DNA of 64,000 nt from Rhodovarius lipocyclicus (GCF_009900765.1 NZ_JAAABL010000002.1:310001-374000), one strand, 5' to 3'; shown: positions 37,296-48,924, counted from the first letter of the stretch. Program-made: numbers and translations. The notes: a model not told the origin generated them from the sequence alone.

Positions 37296-37334
37296 TTTTG
37301 CTGGATCAAAATGGAATTTACGCGGCTTTTTGAT
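37296..37334. promoter_or_regulatory. LysR-type operator region in the divergent promoter
   Basis: The 85-bp gap between the amidohydrolase operon and the LysR gene is unusually AT-rich. It contains TTTTG (37296-37300) facing CAAAA (37307-37311), and ATCAAAA (37305-37311) facing TTTTGAT (37328-37334). Overlapping dyads in a divergent promoter are the usual LysR arrangement, with one site for recognition and one for activation. Confidence 0.5.
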
Positions 37335-37345
37335 AGGTTTTTCCA

Positions 37346-38263
37346 ATGCCTCGCTACACCCTGGCCCAGTTGGAGGCCGTGACCTGGATCGCGCGCCTTG
37401 GCAGCTTTCACGCGGCTGCCCAGCATCTGGGCATCACCCAGCCCTCGATTTCCCAGCGCGTGCGGGAGTTGGAGGCGGCCCTGGGCCATGCCGTGTTCCT
37501 GCGGAGCGGGGCCGGCGCCCGGCTGACCGAGGCCGGCGAGACCGTGCTGCGCTATGCCGAGCGCGGCCTGGATGTGCTGGGTGAGATGGAGCGCCGGCTC
37601 TCCTCTGGCGATCCGTTGACGGGCACGCTGCGGCTGGGGGCCAGCAACGCCGTGGCGCTTTCCTGCCTGCCTGCCATATTGGCGGCGTTGGAGGCCACCT
37701 ATCCGCGGCTGAACGTGGCGCTGACGGTACAGAACAGCGCCGTGCTGGCGCGCTTGTTGGATGCGCGGGAGCTGGACGTGGCCTTCATGGCCGAGGAGGT
37801 GGTGGAACGCCATGTCCGCATGCGCCGGGTGGCGCTCTGCGACGTGGTCTGGATGAGCAGCCCCGCCAGGCCTCTGGCGCCGGAGACGCTGCGCCCGGCT
37901 GATCTGATGGGCAGTCGCATCATCACTTTGCCCGAGCCCTCGCCGCTGCACGGCATCACCCAGGAATGGTTCGCGCAGGAGGGGCTGCGTCCGCCCGCCT
38001 TCGCCACCTGCAACGATATGGCGACAGTGCTGCGCCTGATCGCCGGCGGGGTAGGTATGGGCATTGTGCCCCTGGGTACGGCCGGGCCGGAACTACAGGC
38101 GCGGCTGGTCCAACCCTATCGTGCCAGACCCGAACTGCGACCGCTGGTGATCTGCGCCGCGCATCAGGACAGCGCGCGCGGGGCCGGGCTGGAAGCGATC
38201 CTGCGCCTGGGGGAGGAGATGATTGGCAGCAGCCCGTATTTCCGCCGGGTTGGGCGTGGTTGA
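37346..38263 (+). CDS. LysR-family transcriptional regulator
   Basis: A 305-aa LTTR. The N-terminal winged helix reads Q-L-E-A-V-T-W-I-A-R-L-G-S-F-H-A-A-A-Q-H-L, then I-T-Q-P-S-I-S-Q-R-V-R-E-L-E. A linker helix and a two-lobed periplasmic-binding-like effector domain (about 92-295) follow. Divergent from the amidohydrolase and Bug genes across 85 bp containing inverted repeats, so it probably activates them in response to the carboxylate they process. This is inference from arrangement. Start at ATG 37346 is the only one that gives the canonical N-terminus. Confidence 0.9.
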   Translation: MPRYTLAQLEAVTWIARLGSFHAAAQHLGITQPSISQRVRELEAALGHAVFLRSGAGARLTEAGETVLRYAERGLDVLGEMERRLSSGDPLTGTLRLGASNAVALSCLPAILAALEATYPRLNVALTVQNSAVLARLLDARELDVAFMAEEVVERHVRMRRVALCDVVWMSSPARPLAPETLRPADLMGSRIITLPEPSPLHGITQEWFAQEGLRPPAFATCNDMATVLRLIAGGVGMGIVPLGTAGPELQARLVQPYRARPELRPLVICAAHQDSARGAGLEAILRLGEEMIGSSPYFRRVGRG

Positions 38264-38326
38264 GATGGGGGCTCTGCGCCCCTGGCGGTTCCAACCTGTC
38301 CCGCTTTCGCGCATATGGGGCCGCTC

Positions 38327-40961
<2,635 letters not shown>

Positions 40962-41061
40962 GCCCCGAGACAAGCGGATGATATTCGCCTGAGGCCCCGC
41001 CGGCCCGATTGCGGCCGGGCGCAGGCATCGCCATGGTCGGCCGCCCGAAGGAAGGACGCCC

Positions 41062-43383
41062 ATGGAATACTCGCGCCGCTTCAAGTTCCTGGTCTGCGCC
41101 CCCGTCTTTGATGAGAGCGATCTGGAGGGCGCGCGGCTGCATGACATCATCGCGGAGATCGAGCAGGACGGCTATCAGGTCGCCCGCGCCCGCCGTGACG
41201 ATGATGCCGAGCTGGTGGTCCGCACCGACGCCGCCATCGGCTGCGTGGTGGTGGATTGGGGCAAGAAGGGGCTGCAGGGCAAATCCGCGGCGCTGATCTC
41301 CCTGATCCGCAAGCGCGGCCTGGAGGTGCCGATCATCGTGCTGGTCCGCCGGCATCGTCTGCAGGACATCCCGGTGGAGGTGCTGGACGATGTGGACGGC
41401 TACATCTTCCTGGCCGAGGAAACTCCGGATTTCATCGCCAAGAACCTGATCAGCCGGCTGCGGCAATACGCGGATTCGCTGAAGACCCCCTTCTTCGGGC
41501 GGCTGGTGGACTATGCCGAGGAAGGCAACCAGCTCTGGACCTGCCCGGGCCACAATGGCGGCGTGTTCTACCGCCGCAGCCCGATCGGGCGCATCTTCGT
41601 GGAGCATCTGGGCGAGGCGGTGTTCCGCGACGACCTGGACAATTCCGTCCTGCAGCTCGGCGATCTGCTGACGCATGAGGGCCCGGCCTTGGCCGCCGAG
41701 CGCGAGGCCGCCAAGATCTTCGGCGCCGAGCGCACCTATTTCGTGCTGAACGGCACCTCCTCCTCCAACAAGGTCGTGCTGCAGGCGCTGCTGGCCGAGG
41801 GCGACCTGGTGCTGTTCGACCGCAACAACCACAAGGCCGCGCATCACGGCGCGCTGATCCTGGGCGGGGCCATCCCGGTCTTCGTGGAGACGGACCGGAA
41901 CGCTCACGGCCTGATCGGCCCGATGTACGCCGCCGCGCTGGATGAGACCGCGCTGCGCGACGCCATCCGCAGCAACCCGCTGGTGACGGACAAGGAAGCC
42001 GCCGACCGTCCGCGCCCCTTCCGCTGCGCTGTCATCGAGCAGTGCACCTATGACGGCACCATCTACAGCGCGGAGGAGATCATCGCCCGCATCGGGCACC
42101 TCTGCGACTACATCCTGTTCGACGAGGCCTGGGCGGGCTTCATGAAGTTCCACCCGCTGTTCAAGGGCCGCTTCGGCATGGGGCTGAAGCTGGGGCCGGA
42201 CAGCCCGGGCATCTTCGTCACCCAATCCACCCACAAGCAGCTCGCCAGCTTCTCCCAGGCCAGCCAGATCCATGTGCGGGACAGCCATCTCAAGGGCCAG
42301 CGGCGGCAGCTGAACCACCATCGTTTCAACGAGATGTTCCTGCTGCACGCATCCACCTCCCCCTTCTATCCGCTGTTCGCCTCGCTGGATGTTGGCGCGC
42401 AGATGATGAAGGGGAAGTCGGGCGAGGTGCTGTGGGACGACACCATCCGCCTGGGCATCGAACTGCGGAAGAAGCTGCGCGCTATCCGCCGGGAGATCGG
42501 GGAGAAGGAGAGCGACCCCGCCCGCCACTGGTTCTTCGAACCCTTCGTGCCCGATCAGGTGGACGGCACGCCCTGGGAGGAGATCCCGACCGATCGGCTG
42601 GCCAGTGACCCCGGTTGCTGGGAGCTGAAGGCGGGGGCAGGCTGGCACGGCTTCCATGACGTGCCCACGGGCTTCGCCATGACGGACCCGAACAAGCTGA
42701 CCCTGCTGACCCCGGGCTTCGACCGCACCACCGGCGAATACGCCGCGCACGGCATCCCGGCGCCGGTGGTGGCGGAATATCTGCGCCAGAACCGCATCGT
42801 GCCGGAGAAGAACGACCTCAATAGCCTGCTCTTCCTGCTGACCCCCGGCGTGGAGAGCAGCAAGGCGGGCACGCTGCTGAGCCATCTCGTCACCTTCAAG
42901 AAGCTGCATGACGAGAACGCGCTGCTGGATGACGTGATCCCCGCCTTCGTGGCCAGGCGGCCGGGCGTCTATGCTGGCCGGCGCCTGCGCGACCTGTGCG
43001 CCGAGATGCACAGCTTCTACCGCGCCGCGGGCACCAGCCTGCTCCAGCGCCGGCAGTTCCGCGCCCAGCACCTGCCGGAGATGGCGGTGACCCCGCAGGA
43101 TGCGGTGAAGGAAATGGTGCGGAACAGGGTGGACTACCTGCCGCTGGACGAGCTGCGCGGCCGCATCGCCGCCACGCTGTGGGTGGTGTACCCACCCGGC
43201 ATCGCCACCATCATCCCCGGCGAACGCCTGACCGAGGCCGCCCAGCCCATGATCGACTACCTGAAGGTGTTCGAGCGGGGCGCCAACCTGTTCCCTGGCT
43301 TCGAAAACGAGGTCCAGGGCGTGTATCGGGAGGTGGGGCCGGACGGGAAGGTGCGCTTCCATACCTATGTTCTGGGCGAGTAA
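41062..43383 (+). CDS. PLP-dependent Orn/Lys/Arg decarboxylase (fold type I)
   Basis: A 773-aa decarboxylase making polyamines or cadaverine and consuming protons. Residues about 8-135 form the receiver-like wing domain. The PLP domain has the Schiff-base K392 in Q-S-T-H-K-Q-L, and D354-E355-A356 binds the pyridine nitrogen. G-P-G-H-N-G-G-type sequence near 161-167 appears as C-P-G-H-N-G-G. The C-terminal domain contains Y-P-P-G-I-A-T-I-I-P-G-E-R. AAGGAAGGA upstream of ATG 41062 is a strong ribosome-binding site. Which amino acid is used cannot be decided; ornithine or arginine are likeliest. It stands alone. Confidence 0.88.
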   Translation: MEYSRRFKFLVCAPVFDESDLEGARLHDIIAEIEQDGYQVARARRDDDAELVVRTDAAIGCVVVDWGKKGLQGKSAALISLIRKRGLEVPIIVLVRRHRLQDIPVEVLDDVDGYIFLAEETPDFIAKNLISRLRQYADSLKTPFFGRLVDYAEEGNQLWTCPGHNGGVFYRRSPIGRIFVEHLGEAVFRDDLDNSVLQLGDLLTHEGPALAAEREAAKIFGAERTYFVLNGTSSSNKVVLQALLAEGDLVLFDRNNHKAAHHGALILGGAIPVFVETDRNAHGLIGPMYAAALDETALRDAIRSNPLVTDKEAADRPRPFRCAVIEQCTYDGTIYSAEEIIARIGHLCDYILFDEAWAGFMKFHPLFKGRFGMGLKLGPDSPGIFVTQSTHKQLASFSQASQIHVRDSHLKGQRRQLNHHRFNEMFLLHASTSPFYPLFASLDVGAQMMKGKSGEVLWDDTIRLGIELRKKLRAIRREIGEKESDPARHWFFEPFVPDQVDGTPWEEIPTDRLASDPGCWELKAGAGWHGFHDVPTGFAMTDPNKLTLLTPGFDRTTGEYAAHGIPAPVVAEYLRQNRIVPEKNDLNSLLFLLTPGVESSKAGTLLSHLVTFKKLHDENALLDDVIPAFVARRPGVYAGRRLRDLCAEMHSFYRAAGTSLLQRRQFRAQHLPEMAVTPQDAVKEMVRNRVDYLPLDELRGRIAATLWVVYPPGIATIIPGERLTEAAQPMIDYLKVFERGANLFPGFENEVQGVYREVGPDGKVRFHTYVLGE

Positions 43384-43405
43384 TCCCCCGCCATCCTGAT
43401 GGGTA

Positions 43406-43425
43406 GCGGGGGGTGGAGCCCCCGC
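43406..43425. terminator. Hairpin between the decarboxylase and the his operon
   Basis: GCGGGGG (43406-43412) pairs with CCCCCGC (43419-43425) around a 6-base loop, 22 bp after the decarboxylase stop and 53 bp before hisB. A plausible terminator without a T-tract. Confidence 0.4.
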
Positions 43426-43478
43426 GCCTGCGCAACCCCCGCTGGCATTTCCCCGCGCCTGGGCGTAAAGCCCCCTTC

Positions 43479-44087
43479 ATGCAGCCGGCATTCCCCCGCA
43501 AGGCCGAAATTTCGCGCGACACGGCCGAAACGCGCATCCGCGCCCGCATCAACCTGGACGGTACCGGCCAGGCTGAGATCGCGACGGGTATCGGATTCCT
43601 CGACCACATGCTGCACGCGCTCGCGCGTCACAGCCTGATCGACATGGCCGTGGAGGCCGATGGCGACCTGCACATCGATTTCCACCACACGACCGAGGAT
43701 GTGGGCATCGTGCTGGGCCAGGCCATCCGGGCCGCCCTGGGCGACAAGCGCGGCATCCGCCGCTATGGCCAATGCCTGCTGCCGATGGATGAGGCGCTGG
43801 CGGAGTGCGCGCTCGATATCTCCGGCCGCCCCTTCCTGCATTGGGAGGTGCCATTCGCTTCCCCCAAGGTGGGCGGGATGGACACGGAGCTGTTCGAGGA
43901 GTTCTTCCGCGCCTTCGCCATGCAGTCCGGCATCACCCTGCACATGACGCTGCGCCATGGCCGCAACACCCACCATGTGGCCGAAGCCTGCTTCAAGGCC
44001 CTGGCCCGCGCCCTGCGGATGGCCGTGGAGCAGGACCCGCGTATGCCGGGAGCCGTGCCCTCCACCAAGGGCGTGCTGGAGGCCTGA
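43479..44087 (+). CDS. hisB: Imidazoleglycerol-phosphate dehydratase
   Basis: Dehydrates imidazole glycerol phosphate to imidazole acetol phosphate in histidine synthesis. The 202-aa monofunctional enzyme has both manganese motifs, H-H-T-T-E-D and H-H-V-A-E-A, and [11 protein letters not shown]. The C-terminus P-S-T-K-G-V-L-E is diagnostic. ATG 43479 gives the normal length; the weak upstream sequence offers no strong Shine-Dalgarno. It heads the cluster hisB-DUF2628-hisH-GNAT-hisA and overlaps the next start by one base (TGATG). Confidence 0.96.
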   Translation: MQPAFPRKAEISRDTAETRIRARINLDGTGQAEIATGIGFLDHMLHALARHSLIDMAVEADGDLHIDFHHTTEDVGIVLGQAIRAALGDKRGIRRYGQCLLPMDEALAECALDISGRPFLHWEVPFASPKVGGMDTELFEEFFRAFAMQSGITLHMTLRHGRNTHHVAEACFKALARALRMAVEQDPRMPGAVPSTKGVLEA

Positions 44088-44434
44088 TGCGCCCCTTTCT
44101 GCTGCATCTCCCCCCCGCGGCCTCTGGCCGGCCGGCCCTGCTGTTAGCGGAACGCTTCTGCTGGTGGGGGCTGCTGTTGGGGCCGCTCTGGCTGCTGCGG
44201 CATCGCATGTGGTGGCAAGCTGGCGTGATGCTGGTGCTGATGGTCGTGCTGCCCTGGCCGGGCGCGCTGGCGCTGCATGTGCTGCTGGGTTTCATCGGTA
44301 TCGACCTGCGCTCCGGCGCGCTGCAGCGGCGCGGCTGGAAGCTGGAGGCGGTGGTGGTCGCGCGCGATGAAGCCACGGCCCTGCGCCGCCTGCTGGGCAT
44401 CCGCCCCGGTCTGGCGGGGGCTTTCGCGCCATGA
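44087..44434 (+). CDS. DUF2628-type small membrane protein
   Basis: A 115-aa protein with two hydrophobic segments, about 24-38 and 44-76 (A-G-V-M-L-V-L-M-V-V-L-P-W), and a charged C-terminus containing V-V-V-A-R-D-E-A-T-A-L-R-R. This matches DUF2628 proteins of alphaproteobacteria, often found beside hisB and hisH, function unknown. Start ATG 44087 shares a base with the hisB stop; its stop overlaps hisH (ATGA). Such tight coupling implies co-expression with histidine genes, but a catalytic role in the pathway is unlikely given the lack of soluble domains. Confidence 0.75.
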   Translation: MRPFLLHLPPAASGRPALLLAERFCWWGLLLGPLWLLRHRMWWQAGVMLVLMVVLPWPGALALHVLLGFIGIDLRSGALQRRGWKLEAVVVARDEATALRRLLGIRPGLAGAFAP

Positions 44435-45081
44435 TCGTCGCGGTGGTCGATCCCGGTTCGGGCAATCTCGCTTCGGTGCGGCGCGCCATCGAGCACGCCG
44501 CCGGCATGGCCGGGGTTGCGACCGAGGTGCTGGTAACGCGCGACACCGCTGACGTGGCGCGGGCGGACCGCGTGGTGCTGCCGGGGCAGGGCGCCTTTGC
44601 CGCCTGCCGCCATGGCCTCGCGGCCCTGCCGGGCATGGAGGCCGCTCTGGCCGAGCATATCGGGCCCCGTGCCCGTCCGCTGCTGGGTATCTGCGTGGGC
44701 ATGCAGCTGTTCGCGGAGCGTGGCCTGGAACATGGCGTGACCCAGGGGCTGGGCTGGCTGCCTGGTGAGGTCGCGCCGATGGACCCGCGCGGCCCTGATG
44801 GCGCCCCGCTGCCCTTGCCGCAGATGGGCTGGAACCGGTTGGAGATCCGCCAGCCGCACCCCCTGTTCAGCGGCTTGGCGCCGGAGGCGCACGCCTATTT
44901 CGTGCATTCCTATGCCTGGCGCGGCGGGCTGGAGAGCGATCTGCTCGCCACCACCGATTACGGTGGCCCGGTCACGGCCGTGGTGGGGCGGGCGAATATC
45001 GCCGGCACCCAGTTCCATGTGGAGAAGAGCGGCCTGACCGGCCTGACCATCCTGGCCAATTTCCTGGGCTGGTCGCCGTGA
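44431..45081 (+). CDS. hisH: Imidazole glycerol phosphate synthase glutaminase subunit
   Basis: Supplies ammonia from glutamine to HisF for ring closure to IGP and AICAR. The 216-aa class I amidotransferase has the nucleophile C88 in L-G-I-C-V-G-M-Q and the His/Glu pair in G-T-Q-F-H-V-E-K-S near residue 196. It starts in an ATGA overlap. Its obligate partner hisF is not adjacent and not in the window. The next gene is a GNAT, overlapped by GTGA. Confidence 0.95.
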   Translation: MIVAVVDPGSGNLASVRRAIEHAAGMAGVATEVLVTRDTADVARADRVVLPGQGAFAACRHGLAALPGMEAALAEHIGPRARPLLGICVGMQLFAERGLEHGVTQGLGWLPGEVAPMDPRGPDGAPLPLPQMGWNRLEIRQPHPLFSGLAPEAHAYFVHSYAWRGGLESDLLATTDYGGPVTAVVGRANIAGTQFHVEKSGLTGLTILANFLGWSP

Positions 45082-45635
45082 GGGACGGACTACCCCACCT
45101 GACGGCGGTGGAGCGTTGCGAGGCCCTTACCGACCAGGACATCGCCGATCTGACCGAGGCCACCAACGCCGCCATCATCGAGGGTGGCGGCTTCGGCTGG
45201 CTAGAGCCCCAGGGTCAGGGGATGCTGGAGCGGCACTTTCGTGGCGTGCTGGCCATCCCTGACCGGGAACTGTTCCTGGCGCGGCTGGATGGCCGGGTGG
45301 TCGGCAGCGCCCAGCTGGTGCGCCCGCCACGGAACAATGAGGCGCAGGGCGCCACCGCCCAGCTGACCCACGCCTATATCGCGCCCTATGCGCGCGGCCA
45401 TGGGCTGGCGCGAGGGCTGGTGCGCCACGCTGAGGAATGGGCGCGCGCCGCCGGCTTCTGGGTGCTGAACCTGGACGTGCGCGCCAGCCAGGAAGCCGCG
45501 ATCCAGATCTTCGAGGGGCTGGGCTACACGCGCTGGGGCACCCATCCGGCCTATGCCCGGGTGCGGGGGCAGCTCGTGCCCGGATACTATTACTATAAGG
45601 TGCTGGATTCCGCCCGGCGCCGCGGGAGCAACTGA
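45078..45635 (+). CDS. GNAT acetyltransferase embedded in the his operon
   Basis: A 185-aa GNAT. The acetyl-CoA site is the strand L-T-H-A-Y-I-A-P followed by [12 protein letters not shown], with the later [13 protein letters not shown] and [14 protein letters not shown] 45078 overlaps the hisH stop, and its own stop shares a base with the hisA start (TGATG). Position between hisH and hisA indicates co-translation; the substrate is unknown and it is not a standard pathway enzyme. Confidence 0.8.
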   Translation: MRDGLPHLTAVERCEALTDQDIADLTEATNAAIIEGGGFGWLEPQGQGMLERHFRGVLAIPDRELFLARLDGRVVGSAQLVRPPRNNEAQGATAQLTHAYIAPYARGHGLARGLVRHAEEWARAAGFWVLNLDVRASQEAAIQIFEGLGYTRWGTHPAYARVRGQLVPGYYYYKVLDSARRRGSN

Positions 45636-46372
45636 TGTTCACACTCTATCCCGCCATCGACCTCAAGGGTGGCCAGGTGGTGCGCCTGAAGCGCGGCGAG
45701 ATGGCCGACGCCACCGTCTATGGCCAGGACCCGGCGGCACAGGCCGCTGCCTTTTCGGCGCAGGGCTTCACCTGGCTGCATGTGGTGGATCTGGACGGGG
45801 CCTTCGCCGGCAAGCCGGCCAATGTGGCGGCGGTGCGCGGCATCCTGGCGGCGGCGGCGATGCCGGTGCAGCTGGGCGGCGGCATCCGCACCATGGAAAC
45901 GGCGGCGGCCTGGATCGAGGCCGGGGTGGCCCGCATCATCCTGGGCAGTGTCGCGGTGAAGAACCCGGCCTTCGTGCGCGAGGCATGCCATGCCTTCCCG
46001 GGGAAGGTCGCGCTGGGTATCGACGCGCGCGGCGGCATGGTGGCCACCGAAGGCTGGGCCGAGGTGAGCGACATCCCCGCGCTGGATCTCGCGCGGCGCT
46101 TCGAGGATGCGGGGGCGGCCGCCATCATCTTCACCGATATCGACCGGGACGGGATGCTGGGCGGCAGCAATGTGGAAGCCACCCGGGCCCTGGCCGGGGC
46201 TGTGGGCGTACCCGTGATCGCCTCGGGCGGTGTGTCCGGGCTGGAGGAGATCGCGCAGCTGCGCGCCGCGCCGGAGGGAATCGCCGGCGCCATCCTGGGC
46301 CGCGCCCTGTATGATGGCCGCCTGATCCCCGCCGAGGCGCTGGCGGCGGCCGGCACTTCCGCCCGGGTGTGA
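45635..46372 (+). CDS. hisA: 1-(5-phosphoribosyl)-5-[(5-phosphoribosylamino)methylideneamino]imidazole-4-carboxamide isomerase
   Basis: The ProFAR isomerase of histidine synthesis, a (beta/alpha)8 barrel of 245 aa. The catalytic Asp is D9 in P-A-I-D-L-K-G-G, and the second half repeats it in F-T-D-I-D-R-D-G-M. Phosphate-binding loops L-G-G-G-I-R and A-S-G-G-V-S are present. Unlike most alphaproteobacterial his operons, hisF does not follow: a 246-bp gap and a porin gene come next. Confidence 0.95.
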   Translation: MFTLYPAIDLKGGQVVRLKRGEMADATVYGQDPAAQAAAFSAQGFTWLHVVDLDGAFAGKPANVAAVRGILAAAAMPVQLGGGIRTMETAAAWIEAGVARIILGSVAVKNPAFVREACHAFPGKVALGIDARGGMVATEGWAEVSDIPALDLARRFEDAGAAAIIFTDIDRDGMLGGSNVEATRALAGAVGVPVIASGGVSGLEEIAQLRAAPEGIAGAILGRALYDGRLIPAEALAAAGTSARV

Positions 46373-46618
46373 TTCTCTCTTTGGCGTGAGCGTGCCCGCA
46401 CTGCGACATGTGGCAAACGAGCCACAGTGTCTCAGGGATGTCGCGGCGGGTGCATGAGGGCGGTTGCCCATTTAACAATCAAAAGCCAATAGTTCCTCCG
46501 GACCCGGGTGTGACCAGTCATTGGTCGTGCGATGGGGGGCACTACCAGGTGGCGGTTCGCCGACGCCGGGGTGGGTCAAGGGAAGTGGTCGGGCAACCGG
46601 CCTTTGAGGAGGTTTTAC
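46373..46618. promoter_or_regulatory. Long leader and promoter region of the porin gene
   Basis: A 246-bp gap. An AT-rich patch at 46471-46494 (TTTAACAATC, then AAAAGCCAAT) is the likeliest promoter zone, leaving a 5' untranslated region of about 100 bp. No clear -10/-35 pair is asserted. The region ends in TTTGAGGAGG, an excellent ribosome-binding site for the porin. Confidence 0.45.
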
Positions 46619-48013
46619 ATGCGCAAGATCCTGTTGGGCACGACGGCAGTCGTTTCCGCGGCCTTCGGTGCCGCGGTGGTGACCCCCGCCGCCGCCCAGG
46701 AAGCGCCGACGGTTCGCCTCGGTGGCTCTATCCAGGCCTATTATGGCTACATCCAGCAGAGCGGTCAGCAGAACGATCCGGGCACCAATACCCTGGCTCC
46801 GGGCGTGACCGGTGGCGGCGTTGGCACGACCGTGAACGGCACGACTGCCGCCACGCAGAGCTACGCTCGCCTGAGCAAGAACGACATCATCACCGTTCCG
46901 GCGCTGAACGTGCAGGTCAATGGCAAGCTTGCCAACGGCCTGACCTACGGCGGCGTGATCGAGATCGGCTTCAACAGCATCGAAGGCCGTCAGATCGGCC
47001 AGGCCCGCGCCAGCGTCGGCCGTGGCGCCGCGGTGGTGGACGAAGCCTACATCTTCCTGGCGCATCCGCGCTTCGGTCAGGTGCGCTTCGGTGACGAAGA
47101 CGGCCCGCTCGGTGGTCTGATGAACTCCGGCTGGGTGACCGGCTTCGGCACCGGCGGCGTGTTCGGCGTGTGGGAAAACTTCCAGACCCGTCAGGCTGGT
47201 AACCGCACCCAGACCGCTCCGGGCGGCATCGGCGACAGCTCCAAGATCGTGTATCTGTCCCCGCAGTTCTTCGGCTTCGACTTCGGCGCCTCCTACGCCC
47301 CGAACTACGGCGTGCTGGGCCAGACGGGCTGCCCGAACAACGTGGCCTCCGGCTACTGCGATCGCGCCTACGCCTATCGCGGAGCCACCTCCGTGGCCAT
47401 CCCGGCGGCCGGCCCCGAGTTCGCGTCTCGCCGTGGCGAGTATCAGGTGGCTGCTCGCTATCGCGGCACCTTCGCTGGCGTGGGCGTGTCCGCCACCGCC
47501 GGTTACCTGGGCTCGGGCGTCGCTCGTGACCTGACCGACGCGAACCGCCAGGTTCGTACCCTGAGCGGCCTGAACGTTTGGCAGGTCGGTGCGCAGGCCA
47601 GCTACCAGGGCCTGACGGTTGGCGCCGCCTACCTCGTGGGTGACTTCAACTACTTCTGGGGCAACAGCATCCGTGGCGATCGCTCTGGCGAGCAGGTGAC
47701 CTTTGGCGCGAGCTACACGGCTGGCCCGATCACCGTGGGTGCGAACGCCTACTCCGCCCTCGTGGCCGGTAGCTCGGGCTTCGCCTTCAACTCCGCCACT
47801 GGCGCGCTGACGCAGAGCCCCCGTGGCATGCAGCGCCGTTGGGGCATGAGCGTTGGCGGCAACTACCGCTTGGCGCCGGGCCTGGATCTGATCGCCGAGT
47901 ACGTGCACCACTCGATCCGTCAGCAGGGTGTGGACCTCGACTCCGGCCGCGCCGGCACGCAGAGCCGCTCCTTCAGCGACGTGTTCATCGTGGGTTCCCG
48001 CCTGGCCTTCTGA
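46619..48013 (+). CDS. Outer-membrane porin
   Basis: A 464-aa beta-barrel porin. The signal peptide runs to about residue 27 (A-A-A-Q). The mature protein alternates hydrophobic and polar residues in barrel strands, has the Gly/Asn-rich loops of Gram-negative general porins, a constriction-loop-like G-D-E-D-G-P-L-G-G-L-M, and ends in A-F, as required for BAM insertion. AGGAGG eight bases before ATG 46619 and a textbook terminator after the stop point to strong expression. Codon choice (more CGT, GGT, GTT) differs from the flanking genes, fitting a highly expressed gene. Solute unknown. Confidence 0.88.
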   Translation: MRKILLGTTAVVSAAFGAAVVTPAAAQEAPTVRLGGSIQAYYGYIQQSGQQNDPGTNTLAPGVTGGGVGTTVNGTTAATQSYARLSKNDIITVPALNVQVNGKLANGLTYGGVIEIGFNSIEGRQIGQARASVGRGAAVVDEAYIFLAHPRFGQVRFGDEDGPLGGLMNSGWVTGFGTGGVFGVWENFQTRQAGNRTQTAPGGIGDSSKIVYLSPQFFGFDFGASYAPNYGVLGQTGCPNNVASGYCDRAYAYRGATSVAIPAAGPEFASRRGEYQVAARYRGTFAGVGVSATAGYLGSGVARDLTDANRQVRTLSGLNVWQVGAQASYQGLTVGAAYLVGDFNYFWGNSIRGDRSGEQVTFGASYTAGPITVGANAYSALVAGSSGFAFNSATGALTQSPRGMQRRWGMSVGGNYRLAPGLDLIAEYVHHSIRQQGVDLDSGRAGTQSRSFSDVFIVGSRLAF

Positions 48014-48043
48014 GGCCAGCGAGACTTCCGATCGAAGTGTTAC

Positions 48044-48079
48044 AGGGGCGGCAGGGAAACCTGCCGCCCCTTCTCTTTT
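48044..48079 (+). terminator. Rho-independent terminator of the porin gene
   Basis: A perfect 12-bp stem (48044-48055 with 48060-48071; core GGGGCGGCAG) closed by a GAAA tetraloop and followed by TCTCTTTT. It lies 31 bp after the porin stop and is the most canonical intrinsic terminator in the window. Confidence 0.93.
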
Positions 48080-48106
48080 GGCTGAACAAAGGCTACACGA
48101 GGCGGC

Positions 48107-48652
48107 ATGATCCGCACGGCATCCGCTCTCGCCCTCGTTCTCCTCGCCACCGGCTGCGGCAATAGCGGCCGCTTCGTGGAAAATGAGGAATACGGTACCA
48201 ACAACCAGCGCGAACTGATCCTGCGCCAGACCGGTGGCAGCACGCGGGATGCGGGTTTCATCCTGTTCGGCACCGATCGCGGCCGCGATGCGCGGGAAGG
48301 CCTGGCGGCCTCCGGTGCCACGGGCGTCTCGGTGAACGCCTATCTGTGGCGTGCCTCGCTCGAAACCCTCAGCTTCATGCCGCTGGCCAGCGCCGACCCG
48401 GCGGGCGGTGTCATCATCACCGACTGGTACACCCCGCCCACCGCCGGCGATGAGCGTTTCAAGGTGACGGCCTATGTGCTGACGCGCCAGCTGCGCTCCG
48501 ACGGGGTGCGCGTGCAAGTGTTCCGCCAGGTGCAGCGCAACGGCCAGTGGGTCGATGCCCCGGCCACGGGTTCCACGGGCAGCGAGTTGGAAGACCGCGT
48601 GCTGTCCCGCGCGCGTGAACTGCGCAGCCAGACGGCGGCTTCGGGCCGCTAA
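48107..48652 (+). CDS. DUF3576 lipoprotein
   Basis: A 181-aa predicted lipoprotein. The signal ends L-L-A-T-G-C with Cys 17 as lipidation site. The domain then matches DUF3576, conserved in Rhodospirillales, Rickettsiales and relatives, with V-N-A-Y-L-W-R-A-S-L-E-T-L-S-F-M-P-L, G-G-V-I-I-T-D-W-Y and E-R-F-K-V-T-A-Y-V-L. The near-invariance of these blocks suggests a structural envelope role, function not established. Its TAA stop overlaps the TAG of the convergent acylphosphatase gene (48649-48652). It starts only 28 bp after the terminator's T-tract. Confidence 0.85.
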   Translation: MIRTASALALVLLATGCGNSGRFVENEEYGTNNQRELILRQTGGSTRDAGFILFGTDRGRDAREGLAASGATGVSVNAYLWRASLETLSFMPLASADPAGGVIITDWYTPPTAGDERFKVTAYVLTRQLRSDGVRVQVFRQVQRNGQWVDAPATGSTGSELEDRVLSRARELRSQTAASGR

Positions 48653-48924
48653 ACCGACGGCAGCCGGAAAAACCCCGGCTCCGATGGCGCTTCCGCGAAA
48701 GATTCTTCGATAGCGTCCACGCGCGCGGCCACGGGGCCGCGCCGGCAGGCCAGTAGCACCGCCGCCACCGCAGGCTCCGGTCCGCAGAGCAGTGCCTCCA
48801 CCCGGCCATCCGTGCGATTGCGCACCCAGCCTGCCAACCCCTCGGCGCGGGCGGCATTCACCAGCCATTCCCGATAGCCCACGCCCTGGACTAGGCCGCT
48901 GATCAGCAGGTGGCGCGCCTTCAC
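48649..48924 (-). CDS. acyP: Acylphosphatase
   Basis: A 91-aa enzyme that hydrolyses acyl phosphates. The signature G-L-V-Q-G-V-G-Y-R includes the phosphate-binding Arg at residue 18. G-W-V-R-N-R-T-D-G-R-V-E supplies the catalytic Asn near 36 and completes the ferredoxin-like fold. Starts at GTG 48924 in a GTGA overlap with the ATP12-family gene, so it is translated with it. Last gene of a minus-strand series that begins with rluC. Confidence 0.9.
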   Translation of the reverse strand: MKARHLLISGLVQGVGYREWLVNAARAEGLAGWVRNRTDGRVEALLCGPEPAVAAVLLACRRGPVAARVDAIEESFAEAPSEPGFFRLPSV

